Positions 1-7,010 of a stretch of 13,408 nucleotides of DNA are shown one piece after another (position 1 is the stretch's first letter; every line of letters begins with the position of its first letter). The DNA is taken from contig JAPEVF010001137.1 in the NCBI GenBank assembly GCA_029747585.1, positions 1 through 13,408 of the forward strand. The letters are read 5' to 3'. The translations under genes were made by a program, and so were the position numbers. The stretch is from Pleurotus djamor (Eukaryota > Basidiomycota > Agaricomycetes > Agaricales > Pleurotaceae). The notes below the pieces were generated by a model. That model saw only the letters and a list, made by a program, of their open reading frames with translations. It ran no database searches and had not been told where the DNA came from.

Positions 1-37
1 CTACCTCCTGCAACACTCAGAAGATTGATACGGTCAC

Positions 38-232
38 TTATGGAAGTGGGGTTGGGCGACGAAGGATGGTGATGGGGGCGCGCGTGGTGCGAACGGCATT
101 CGTACCGGGATTCGGGATTCGACCGGGGTTCGTGACAGCGATGGTGGGCGGAGAGACCTGTAAGGAGGTGGAAACAGAGGGGCTAGGGGTTGGAATTGAG
201 TGTCCCCTTACAGAGTGCCTCATGTGTAGCAT
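38..232 (-). CDS. Doubtful small ORF, Pro/Thr/Arg-rich
   Basis: A 64-codon frame opens with an ATG at 232-230 and ends with TAA at 38-40. The product is rich in Pro, Ser, Thr and Arg, with no recognised domain, signal peptide or membrane segment. It lies just beyond the last recognisable exon of the broken seven-helix gene on the same strand, and downstream (on that strand) of the palindrome cluster at 319-365. It does not match the exons that would encode helices 4-7 of that family. It could be a small gene, an exon of a gene running off the left edge, or chance. I do not recognise it and put little weight on it. Confidence 0.18.
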   Translation of the reverse strand: MLHMRHSVRGHSIPTPSPSVSTSLQVSPPTIAVTNPGRIPNPGTNAVRTTRAPITILRRPTPLP

Positions 233-318
233 GAGGCGCGGCTAAAGTGAACAATGAGACTTTGTACATAAGTGAACGCCAAAACATCCGCTGAATCCCG
301 GACAGGGGCTAGGGGCTA

Positions 319-365
319 GTCACGTGACCAGGGTTCCCAAAAGGGGCAGTCACGCGGAGCGTGAC
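319..365. promoter_or_regulatory. CACGTG palindrome plus inverted repeat
   Basis: Two perfect palindromes lie 20 bp apart. GTCACGTGAC (319-328) is a 10-bp palindrome around an E-box core; Cbf1/Pho4-type bHLH factors of fungi bind RTCACGTG sites. GTCACGC-GGA-GCGTGAC (349-365) has perfect 7-bp arms and a 3-bp spacer. Both carry the half-site GTCACG. An AGGGGCT heptamer is repeated in tandem immediately upstream (304-317). The sequence is seen directly; a binding role is inferred. Confidence 0.45.
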
Positions 366-378
366 ACAAGATACTCAC

Positions 379-1284
379 TAAGACAACGACTAGAGTACAT
401 AGCGGTGCTTACCGCTCACTAGCATGCTGCTGTAAATATGTGCTTGAAAGGAACAAGGACGCACAAATTGCTCACATAGCCATACACGATAGATCAGCGC
501 ACTGGAGGAAAGAAGCTCAGTCGATGCACCAACTAAGTTCACATGAGTTGGGCTCACCAATGAACTAGTAGCACCGTCGCTGACTGGGAGAATCGTCCGT
601 TAGTACTAACAATGGAAGTAGATGAGTCAGAAGGAGCTTGCAGCGAAGTAGATATCGATCTGAGCGGGGTATGTAGCTCGGAATCAGCCGAATAGGCATA
701 TCGATCGAGAGCGTACCAATACACCCCTGAGAGGAATTCGTCAGCATCGACAGTCTGAACCAAGATAGTTTTGGCTTACATAGGTATTTTTAAGTCAAGG
801 GCAGTTCGGAGGTATCCTTTGAGGCTTCCCTGAGCCAACCCAATGGTTTGTACGACTTCGAGCACTCTACGAAACCAAGTAAACGTATAGAGTCGGAGGG
901 TGGTGGTGGACACAAGAGCTCACAGTACCAATATAACCTATGGACATTTCACAACGGCGGGTTAATGAGTGGGAGCTCTGTGACGATGTCGACCACGAAA
1001 CATACCAGAACGCGGATAATAACTGGATCCGACTGGCAGCGCCTGGAATACCATATAGATTGACCAAGCAGAACGCCATACAATCTGAGAGGGTAGTATC
1101 AAGTTGTCATCATAATTCTACGTTTACGATTGGGTGGTACCAACGGGCAGGCTGGCATGGTTCCTAGTGGTTAACAAGTTTCAGACTGGATCAAGTCGCG
1201 TAATAGGAGAGGATACGAACCGATCAGGAGAGGTGATATGTAGTGCGAGATGGCCAAATAGATCTGCGACAACTCTGAAGTCAT
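379..1284 (-). pseudogene. Broken copy of seven-helix membrane gene
   Basis: This is a paralogue of the gene at 9378-11316, truncated after the start of helix 4. Exons read on the minus strand: 1284-1221, 1163-1145, 1084-1006, 937-924, 866-780, 726-642, 583-558, 501-476 and 418-379. Lengths are 64, 19, 79, 14, 87, 85, 26, 26 and 40 bp, against 61, 19, 79, 14, 90, 85, 26, 26 and 35 in the intact gene, with the same intron phases. Shared residues include SPLLIG|GT, LYG-x3-GQ-x2-WY, an Asp followed by a hydrophobic run, VQT in helix 2, TVL in helix 3 and the YR(I/V)W that follows it. Lesions: TGA at 686-684 in exon 6, TAG at 392-390 in exon 9, a GC instead of GT donor after exon 6 (641-640), and no counterpart of exons 10-15 in the remaining 378 bp. 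Exon 9 still encodes LSGK, a typical post-helix-3 motif. It could be a living gene only if both stops were avoided by unusual splicing, which I doubt. Confidence 0.82.
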
Positions 1285-2237
1285 GAGTGCTGAATACTCC
1301 ATGGCGAAGAGGGAATGATAGAATTTGTTCATCGTTCGAGCTAGTCTTTAAATGGGGGCGAGCTTCGTGAGTATCAGTCTGATCAAGAGAAGTGAGGATA
1401 GTCATCAATGCATCTTTCTCAGTTGCTGGAGATGGGGGGAATATCTATTGAGCGGCACTTTGGATCGCGACCAATCTCAATGAAGGTAAGGTGACGAACG
1501 GCCTCTTAATGAGGGATGAGAGCAACTGAAATTGAAGCTTATTCGGACGCTGCTGGTAAATTAAATCATATGTTGCCCAGTGCCCTTGGATAGGACGCTA
1601 AAGATCCGAAGTTGGATGGGTGCGAAAATCAACGCCTTGATAATTGAAAATCCTCAGAGGATCAGGTCTAGACATTAGAAGCGAGGGATAATTCAATGGA
1701 GGGTAGGGAAGGACTCACAAGAAACGGGTTCACCAGGTATGCACGCAAGCGGGCCATAGCACTGGGATGGGTAGATATGCGTGATGCAGCCCCGGGTTCA
1801 AGGAACCATCAAAGGAAGAATGTCCCCGCAGAAATCTGAGAGAACGTTCAACGAACTCGCAGTATCAACAAGGTTCCGAATGAACCGCGAAAGACCAGGG
1901 AACCCCCAGCCGTCAATCAATCCATCGTGTCCGTTAAAGGAAGACCGTGTGCAAACCGCAGTTCCAACCATTTCCCGTAGACTTGGAGATCCCTTGATAG
2001 AAACAGAGAGAGAAATCGCCATCTTCCGAGTCACTGCAGGGCTGAACGACAATGACAATGGTATTTTCTGACTCTGGGAGAAGACCAGCGAAGCGTATTA
2101 CTACCGCGAAGAAGAAATTGGCAAAAAACCATCGGGGTAGCTCCTGGTAGCTCCTGGTGGCGATAGCTGGACTCTGGAGAGGAGCCGATCACTGGGCGTT
2201 AGTAGTGATTTCCTAGAGCTGGATTGTCGTCGTTGTG
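1285..2237. other. No confident gene; weak minus-strand ORFs
   Basis: About 950 bp lie upstream of the broken seven-helix gene. On the minus strand there is an ATG at 2132-2130, about 110 bp after a doubled TATA-like element (2238-2255), and an open stretch from 2058 to 1798. I could not build a spliced model or recognise a domain. A TTTAAAG-type element at about 1346-1352 sits some 65 bp upstream of the ATG of the broken gene and may be its old TATA box. A perfect 10-bp tandem repeat, TAGCTCCTGG twice, occupies 2138-2157. Confidence 0.3.
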
Positions 2238-2255
2238 CCTTTTATCCCTTTTATG
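2238..2255 (-). promoter_or_regulatory. Doubled TATA-like element
   Basis: Read on the minus strand this is CATAAAAGGGATAAAAGG, two ATAAAAGG elements in tandem. It points toward an ATG at 2132-2130 at a spacing common for fungal TATA promoters. No gene behind it is confirmed, so its activity is inferred from sequence alone. Confidence 0.3.
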
Positions 2256-2796
2256 CAAGGGCACGGTGCGTTCCCATGTGAAGGAGTGAAAAGAGTCTGA
2301 AGAGTCGAAATGTTGAGACTTGGTTGAGATTGGGTTGAAACGAGGCTGGCAGTTGGAGCGCTGGGGCGCTAACGCGTGCAGTCAGGGGGAAAACGAGCAC
2401 ATGACACCGTCGCGTCGCGTCTTCCTCCGTTCCTTCTCGATCGTTTACCAACAAGTCAAACATCATAACACAGCCAAAGCGGATATCACCAATCGCCCAT
2501 GCCAGAAACACATAAAAGCCTGCCGTTTCTTGTCTCTCTTTTTCCCCAGGAAAGAGGTACTTGCATGGTAAGTGGGGGTTGCGGGGGTTCGAGTGAGTGG
2601 GTTGCGGTATTTAGTGCTCACCCTCCTGTACTTTGGGATATACGCCTCCGGGTGTTGCCACCTCGCACATGCTACGCGCTGATGCACATATTTAAAGGTG
2701 ACAGCCCTATCGTATGGTTCTGTCGTCTTCACAGATGATGGGGTCCTCTGCCTAGGGTCAGTTGCCGGGATGGTCTTGTCCTTAGGGATATGGCTT

Positions 2797-2818
2797 CGTC
2801 TCTGTTAACGCAGAGACG
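2797..2818. repeat. Hairpin, 8-bp stem, 6-nt loop
   Basis: CGTCTCTG (2797-2804) pairs perfectly with CAGAGACG (2811-2818) around the loop TTAACG. A second small palindrome, CCCTC-A-GAGGG, lies at 2845-2855. Both are upstream of the intron at 2888-2946, so if the region is transcribed from the plus strand they would fold in the exon before it. A role is not established. Confidence 0.5.
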
Positions 2819-3433
2819 TGGTCCGCTTTCCCGGGACAAATTATCCCTCAGAGGGTGTACAGGGCTCAGGGTGAGCACAGTGTGGAGGTGAGTTATCATA
2901 TTTTTTCTTCTTTTTGTGACATCTTTATACTGACATACCTTTTCAGAAGGAGAATGTCGCCGGTACGACTGGACACTTTAGACTGACTCTGGCTAGCCCT
3001 GCGGGGATCAGGCTGGGGGTCCCTCCCATGTACCCGAAGTGTGAAGTGGCTGGTCCGCCACACGGGCGGTGCATAGCGGAAACGCAATGGCTCACGGGCT
3101 AGGACCGCGGGGCATGTCCCTACGCTCAAACGGGTAGGGCTCATTCCTCGTCGGGAAAGCTTTGTCGAGAACCAGTGGAGGTGTGTTTCAGGTTAGGGCA
3201 TGACGGCGTTCTGAGGGGGTAAGTCATCCTTTTCTGTGTAGCTAATTGCGAGATACTGACCACCAATTTGTGTACTGTAGGCATGGGACGGGGTGTGGAA
3301 GCTTCCTGTGTGAGTACCTCTGACCTCTTTACAGGTCGAGCGCCCCGCAAGACGACTCGGACGACATCAAGACTCGAACGATCGCACGACGTCAAGACAC
3401 GGCCGACTCCCCTCACCACACCCTCCTCCTTTT

Positions 3434-3488
3434 CCTCCTACCTCACCTATCCTCCGCTTCATATAAGCCGAGAGGGAGAGGTAGGAGG
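3434..3488. repeat. Inverted repeat, 11-bp arms
   Basis: CCTCCTACCTC (3434-3444) is the exact reverse complement of GAGGTAGGAGG (3478-3488), separated by 33 bp. A competing 7-bp pair, CGCTTCA (3455-3461) with TGAAGCG (3489-3495), starts inside the loop. The left arm is part of a long CT-rich tract and the right arm of a GA-rich tract. Confidence 0.55.
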
Positions 3489-3663
3489 TGAAGCGTTTGT
3501 GAGTGGTGTTGTGGGGTGGATCCCTTGCGTAGCAGACGAGCAAAACGAGAGCGAAATGGTTCCTAGTATTCACAGAGTTGTATGTATACCTCACAATGTA
3601 CGTGGAAATGGCACTGCATATCATGTCAGATGCGTCAGAAAATCCCCATTTCACAGTAGTTGA

Positions 3664-4516
3664 CATGTTCAAATGCTAATGTCTATGCTTCGAAGTTCGG
3701 AAGAGAATTGTTTCATATGGATCCGTTTTCGTCCGCCGCTCGCTTTATAGACTCGAAGTATACCCACTAGCCCGTGGAGTAGTTGCAGATGCAAGGGCGA
3801 CTCGCCAGAGCTTGTCCATAGTACCGAAAGTACCCGGGACTCGAACATCCAAACCGCAGGAGGCGGCCTGATGCGATGAAGACTGCAGATAGCATTGGAA
3901 GCGCAGCTTGGCCGTAGACACGTAGCTATTCAACTTGGTTGACAGGAGCACTGGAGGAATGTGCGCCCAAGCCCCGAAACCAACGTAGAGGATCAAGCTT
4001 CAAGCCTTGAAGCAACGCCTGAAGCTCGGGCTGATCGAAGGCCTGAGGTCAGAATAAGTAGTATTTGAATATTTGGAATTTTGAACAGTCTGTCGGATAA
4101 TTATCGATTTTCGAAGGCCAAGTTACAGACGAAGCTCTCAAGATGAGTAGATTTTGGTGGGCGAGGAAACTACGGGAGGAACCTTTGAAGGAGAGACTTG
4201 CTTGAGTCACAAAGTTGGATGGAAAACGGGTTAAGCGCCTCAAAGCGCCCAGGCATTCCCAAACTTGAACCGTTCACAGTCCTTCAGTCTCACACATCAA
4301 CCTATCACATACGTCCCCCATGATGATACTACTATCAATCCCACTGGGACTACGCTATCTACCTGGTCTCGGAAAGCTGAACCACCAGATCGTGCTGGGC
4401 GAATTGCCTCCCATATAGCCTTCGCATCTCGTAAATCAATCCCGGAAAAGCAATTGCACAGACTGGCAATGGACGTCCTGCGCATTGTCAATGAGTAGCA
4501 GTGACTAGCGTAGCGA
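3664..4516. other. Mostly unassigned; possible exon 4235-4498 (+)
   Basis: There is no confident gene in this stretch. The best candidate is a plus-strand open stretch from just after TAA 4232-4234 to TAG at 4496-4498, about 87 codons without an in-frame starting ATG, so it could only be a 3'-terminal exon behind an acceptor such as AAG 4233-4235 or CAG 4250-4252. Its end is Lys/Arg/Leu-rich and has no known domain. A minus-strand open frame from 3996 to 3745 also lacks an early ATG. A TATAAAG on the minus strand (3749-3743) precedes an ATG at 3666-3664 opening a 99-codon frame to 3367. It overlaps the plus-strand frame listed above, and I cannot choose between them. Confidence 0.2.
3997..4013. 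repeat. 17-bp palindrome, 8+1+8
   Basis: GCTTCAAGCCTTGAAGC has perfect 8-bp arms around a single base. It is followed closely by partial copies of the half-site (CTGAAGCT at 4019-4026). The geometry resembles a binding site for a homodimeric regulator, but neither flank has a confident gene. Confidence 0.45.
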
Positions 4517-4538
4517 CTCACCGACGCCTCACCGACGC
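4517..4538 (+). repeat. 11-bp tandem direct repeat
   Basis: CTCACCGACGC occurs twice without a gap (4517-4527 and 4528-4538), about 100 bp upstream of the TATA box of the Pro/His-rich gene. Exact head-to-tail duplication of a short GC-rich word in a promoter suggests a doubled factor-binding site. Confidence 0.5.
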
Positions 4539-4559
4539 CACTATCCAAGCCAGGAGTAC

Positions 4560-4651
4560 GACGCGTCAACGGCGGCGCAAATCGAATGCCTATACCCTAC
4601 GGAACCAAACACAAAGCTGGTCGGAGGCGCATACTTATAAAAGGGACGCGT
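4560..4651 (+). promoter_or_regulatory. Core promoter with two ACGCGT boxes
   Basis: TATAAAAG (4636-4643) stands about 103 bp before the ATG at 4746, with a CT-rich start region at 4683-4700. Two ACGCGT words lie at 4561-4566 and 4646-4651; the first is inside the 8-bp palindrome GACGCGTC (4560-4567). ACGCGT is the MluI cell-cycle box bound by the MBF complex in yeasts. Using that name here is an analogy, since the word also occurs elsewhere in the window. Confidence 0.55.
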
Positions 4652-4745
4652 TGAATGGGACGAAGTAAACATCTACCCAAGTTCTCTCCTCTCAGCTCTC
4701 AACGCACTCAACAAAACCCAATCCAGCCCAACTTTGACACTGACC

Positions 4746-5372
4746 ATGCCCGAGTCTCAGTCTCAAGTAGCCATCCCGAATCCCCGGGATCAGAATCTCG
4801 GATCCAGAACCCATCGGAATCCTTCGACTGCCAATGCTCTCCCCGATCCCAACAGGAATCCCAACCCTCCTCCTCCGATCCCCCATTCGACACGTCCCAA
4901 TTTGAATCCTCCCCACGCTAATGGGAATGCGGGCGGGAATGGCAATGCGCCTTCTACCAACTCTAACTCTGACCCCCACTTCCTCGATCCCGCCGTCTGG
5001 TATGCTCCGAAGCTCCCTGACTTTCCCTATCAGCCACCCAATGCGCGTCCCTTGCCTCTTTTCCCTCAAGCTCCCTACGGAACCGTCCACCATCACGGCC
5101 CCGACCCAAGATATCCTTCCCTGCACCCATCTCCGCAACATCATTGCCACCAACCCCAATACGTGCCTGCCTATCCTGCCACGCTACCTTTCCACTCGCC
5201 CGCTCCTGCTATCCCTGTACCCATGAACCCAATGCAATACCCTCCGTCTCCGTATATTCCTCCCCCACCAGAGCCCCTCGAACCGCCCGTTATTCCTACC
5301 CACCATCCACCTCATTGTTCTTGTGTTTCCCCTCCTCCTCCACATACAATTGTCTATCCGCCCCCGTGGTAG
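4746..5372 (+). CDS. Pro/His/Asn-rich disordered protein
   Basis: An intronless gene encodes 208 residues. The ATG at 4746 has a good context (A at -3) and follows a TATA box by about 100 bp; the frame ends with TAG at 5370-5372. Residues about 1-75 are rich in Asn, Pro and Gly, including a GGNGN stretch. The middle has a more ordered-looking segment around DPAVWYAPKLPDFPY. The last 100 residues are dominated by Pro, His and Tyr, with HHH, HHCH and poly-Pro runs up to four, and the protein ends in PPPW. There is no signal peptide, membrane helix or catalytic domain, so it is probably intrinsically disordered. Poly-Pro could bind SH3, WW or profilin-type partners, and the clustered His and Cys could bind metal; both are guesses. 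Reading frames on the other strand here are mirror images of this biased composition. I do not recognise a named family. Confidence 0.72.
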   Translation: MPESQSQVAIPNPRDQNLGSRTHRNPSTANALPDPNRNPNPPPPIPHSTRPNLNPPHANGNAGGNGNAPSTNSNSDPHFLDPAVWYAPKLPDFPYQPPNARPLPLFPQAPYGTVHHHGPDPRYPSLHPSPQHHCHQPQYVPAYPATLPFHSPAPAIPVPMNPMQYPPSPYIPPPPEPLEPPVIPTHHPPHCSCVSPPPPHTIVYPPPW

Positions 5373-5548
5373 TGTGTCTGCGACTGGCTCTTCTTTTTCT
5401 CTGCTCGTCTAGTCTGTTGCCCTCCTCGCATTGTCTACAAATACACACGCACTTTGATAACTTCTTCTTTCCTTTTGCTGCTACTGTTGCACGTCTCGTA
5501 TATTGATCGTATAAAAACAGGTCTTGTTCACCGTTTCTTCTTGATAGG

Positions 5549-5558
5549 AATAAATAAA
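5549..5558 (+). terminator. Poly(A) signal AATAAATAAA
   Basis: Two overlapping AATAAA hexamers (5549-5554 and 5553-5558) lie 177 bp after the stop of the Pro/His-rich gene, following a T- and CT-rich 3' leader. This is a plausible cleavage and polyadenylation signal for that transcript. Confidence 0.6.
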
Positions 5559-5774
5559 CCGCTCGTACCAGGCACCCAAGCATGACCTAGGGTCTTTGCC
5601 CGCGGATAGGTCAAAACGCCTCTACCGCTATACGAACACCATTAACCGCGGCAAAATCACGGTTAAGCGTTCCATCTGCTCTACTCTGATAAATTCCCTG
5701 CGATCGGTCAACATAACAGTCAACGAGACGCGTCGAAAAGGTGCCGTTTGATTGAACGTCACCCGAAGTTGAAG

Positions 5775-5789
5775 GCGCTGGGGCGCTAA
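5775..5789 (+). repeat. 15-bp word shared with 2358-2372
   Basis: GCGCTGGGGCGCTAA occurs exactly at 5775-5789 and at 2358-2372, in the same orientation. The flanks are also loosely alike: GTTG just before, and GTCAGG then GGGAAA shortly after. The word contains GCGCT twice. ACGCGT lies 0-50 bp away in both places. It may be a shared promoter module or the remnant of a dispersed repeat. Confidence 0.4.
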
Positions 5790-5932
5790 TACACAGGTTC
5801 GTCAGGCTGCATTTTGGTTGCGGGAAACGAAGACTCTGTGCACAATCGACTCTGACCAGAAAACCTGCAGGAACCGCTCCGTCGTCTACGCCTTGACTGC
5901 TTCGAAAGCAAGTCCTGGGCCGATGTGTGCAT

Positions 5933-5949
5933 TCTCAGTTGAACTGAGA
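5933..5949. repeat. 17-bp palindrome, 8+1+8
   Basis: TCTCAGTTGAACTGAGA has perfect 8-bp arms around one base. It lies in otherwise empty intergenic DNA and has the same 8+1+8 geometry as the palindrome at 3997-4013, though with a different half-site. Confidence 0.45.
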
Positions 5950-6549
5950 GCGACGCTGGCCGAAAAAGGCTGATGTCAAACCCATCTTCATCCCGCCCCT
6001 CCTCTTTCTCTCTGGGTCGATTCCTTCATTGCACGACGCTGGCGTGCTTGAAATTGCTCCCTCGTCAGTTTCTTGCTATTTAGGGCCGGGCTCCGAACGA
6101 GCATGACCTCAGAACTGATGGAAGATCATAGAACCCGATCATCCAACTTCCCAGTTCATGTTCATTACGGGCATTCATAGCATAATAACAGGTAAGACAT
6201 CAATCTTCGCATGCCGGAATAGTCGACTTATGAATCAACTCTGGTATCCATCCCTCCACACTGGCCCCAGCCGACCAAGTACGAGACCACCAATCTTGAT
6301 TCCGTGTGTCACATCAGGTCGATTGGGGGCTCTGAAAGACTGAAACCGAAAAATCCCATGTACTACTCAATGAAAAACGTTCCTGTGATGGTGCGATAAC
6401 GACTCCATTTTGACGCCTTTGGTGCCAACGGGAGTCCCAGATAGTCCGGCGAAGTCAACCGACCTGTCGCACCTCAAGTTACTGCGAGTGTTGCGAGTTC
6501 ACAGCGCCTACCGCAATACCAAATGCTTGTCACTCGTCATTGGTCACTT

Positions 6550-6783
6550 TCACCAGAGATAACTGGCGGGGTGTCGCTGCCTGTGCTCTCGTGACACTGC
6601 CAACGACAGCGTTGTGGCCTCAGACAGAGGCCGGTCTGCACATTTGTATGTCAAACACCACCAGTGCTCGCCCAGCTCGGTTGCTTTCTTCGTTATGCTG
6701 ACGACATCTACTCCTGCAGGAACCTCCTTATCATGATTACCATCCATCATCACCCTCACGGCCTGTACACGAGTTGTCCTCAT
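6550..6783 (-). CDS. Hypothetical small protein or first exon
   Basis: The ATG at 6783-6781 has a G at -3, and the frame runs 77 codons to TGA at 6552-6550. Composition is that of an ordinary soluble protein, with balanced charged residues, two adjacent Trp and two Cys, and no signal peptide, helix or known domain. The frame ends in CTCTG|GTGAAA, so a donor at its 3' end could carry it into further exons toward 6440, but no clear acceptor with an open frame was found. It is the only reasonable candidate in the gap before the GTPase gene. Read as a single exon it is unproven. Confidence 0.25.
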   Translation of the reverse strand: MRTTRVQAVRVMMDGNHDKEVPAGVDVVSITKKATELGEHWWCLTYKCADRPLSEATTLSLAVSREHRQRHPASYLW

Positions 6784-7010
6784 GGCTCCGTCCTCCGTCT
6801 TGAGGCATAAGTGTATGGTGCAACTGGCGCTAAATCGAGACAGCCAGCCCTTCCTTGCTTTCTTTCACTTCCTTGGGTCTAGTACGAAGGAACCAGGTTG
6901 TCAGACACTTATCCTAGGTATGCAATAACGACGAACGTTGTGCTGCTTCCTCTGGGCATGTCGACCTTACTCACGCAAATCTAGTTCTTTCAACTACCCA
7001 TCGAGCGCCC

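Larger units (their letters stand above)
2489..3663 (+). other. Possible spliced transcription unit, coding unclear
   Basis: A CCAAT box (2489-2493), a CATAAAAG element (2511-2518) and a CT-rich tract (2527-2548) form a promoter-like start. Downstream are two textbook fungal introns. One is 2888-2946: GTGAGT donor, ACTGAC branch at 2929-2934, TTTTCAG acceptor. The other is 3219-3280: GTAAGT donor, ACTGAC at 3255-3260, CTGTAG acceptor. A further GTAAGT donor sits at 2568-2573, directly after an ATG. After the last acceptor, a frame from ATG 3283 runs 126 codons to TGA at 3661-3663. It is Thr/Arg/Ser-rich and has no domain I know. The exon 2947-3218 is open for only 51 codons (stop 3100-3102), so no continuous protein joins the exons. 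It may be a non-coding RNA, a transcript with leader introns, or a decayed gene. Confidence 0.35.
5560..6549. other. Intergenic; no supported gene
   Basis: About 1 kb has no convincing coding exon. It holds an ACGCGT inside GACGCGTC (5727-5734), a 15-bp word also found at 2358-2372 (see repeats), a 17-bp palindrome at 5933-5949 and a CT-rich, promoter-like tract at about 5990-6020. A GTAAGA donor-like site at 6192 follows a short frame from ATG 6103, but I could not extend it into a gene. Confidence 0.4.

Noticed and set aside
554..763. Minus-strand 69-codon frame with plausible composition
   Set aside because: It runs through intron 5, exon 6, intron 6 and exon 7 of the broken copy in a frame that ignores well-supported splice sites and begins only at a non-ATG codon.
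1181..1408. Minus-strand 75-codon frame that looks protein-like
   Set aside because: It overlaps exon 1 of the broken seven-helix gene in another phase; that exon's match to its paralogue is stronger evidence.
3367..3672. Minus-strand 101-codon frame opposite the plus-strand frame at 3283-3663
   Set aside because: Only one strand can plausibly be coding and neither has a recognisable domain; the intron signatures favour the plus strand.
3833..3846. tRNA T-arm-like sequence on the minus strand (GTTCGAGTCCCGG)
   Set aside because: The flanking bases cannot form a 5-bp T stem, and no acceptor or anticodon arm is found at the right spacing.
4692..5159. Minus-strand 155-codon frame rich in Arg, Gly and Ile
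   Set aside because: It is the mirror of the Pro/Asn/Ser-rich gene on the plus strand, which has a TATA box, a good ATG context and a poly(A) signal.
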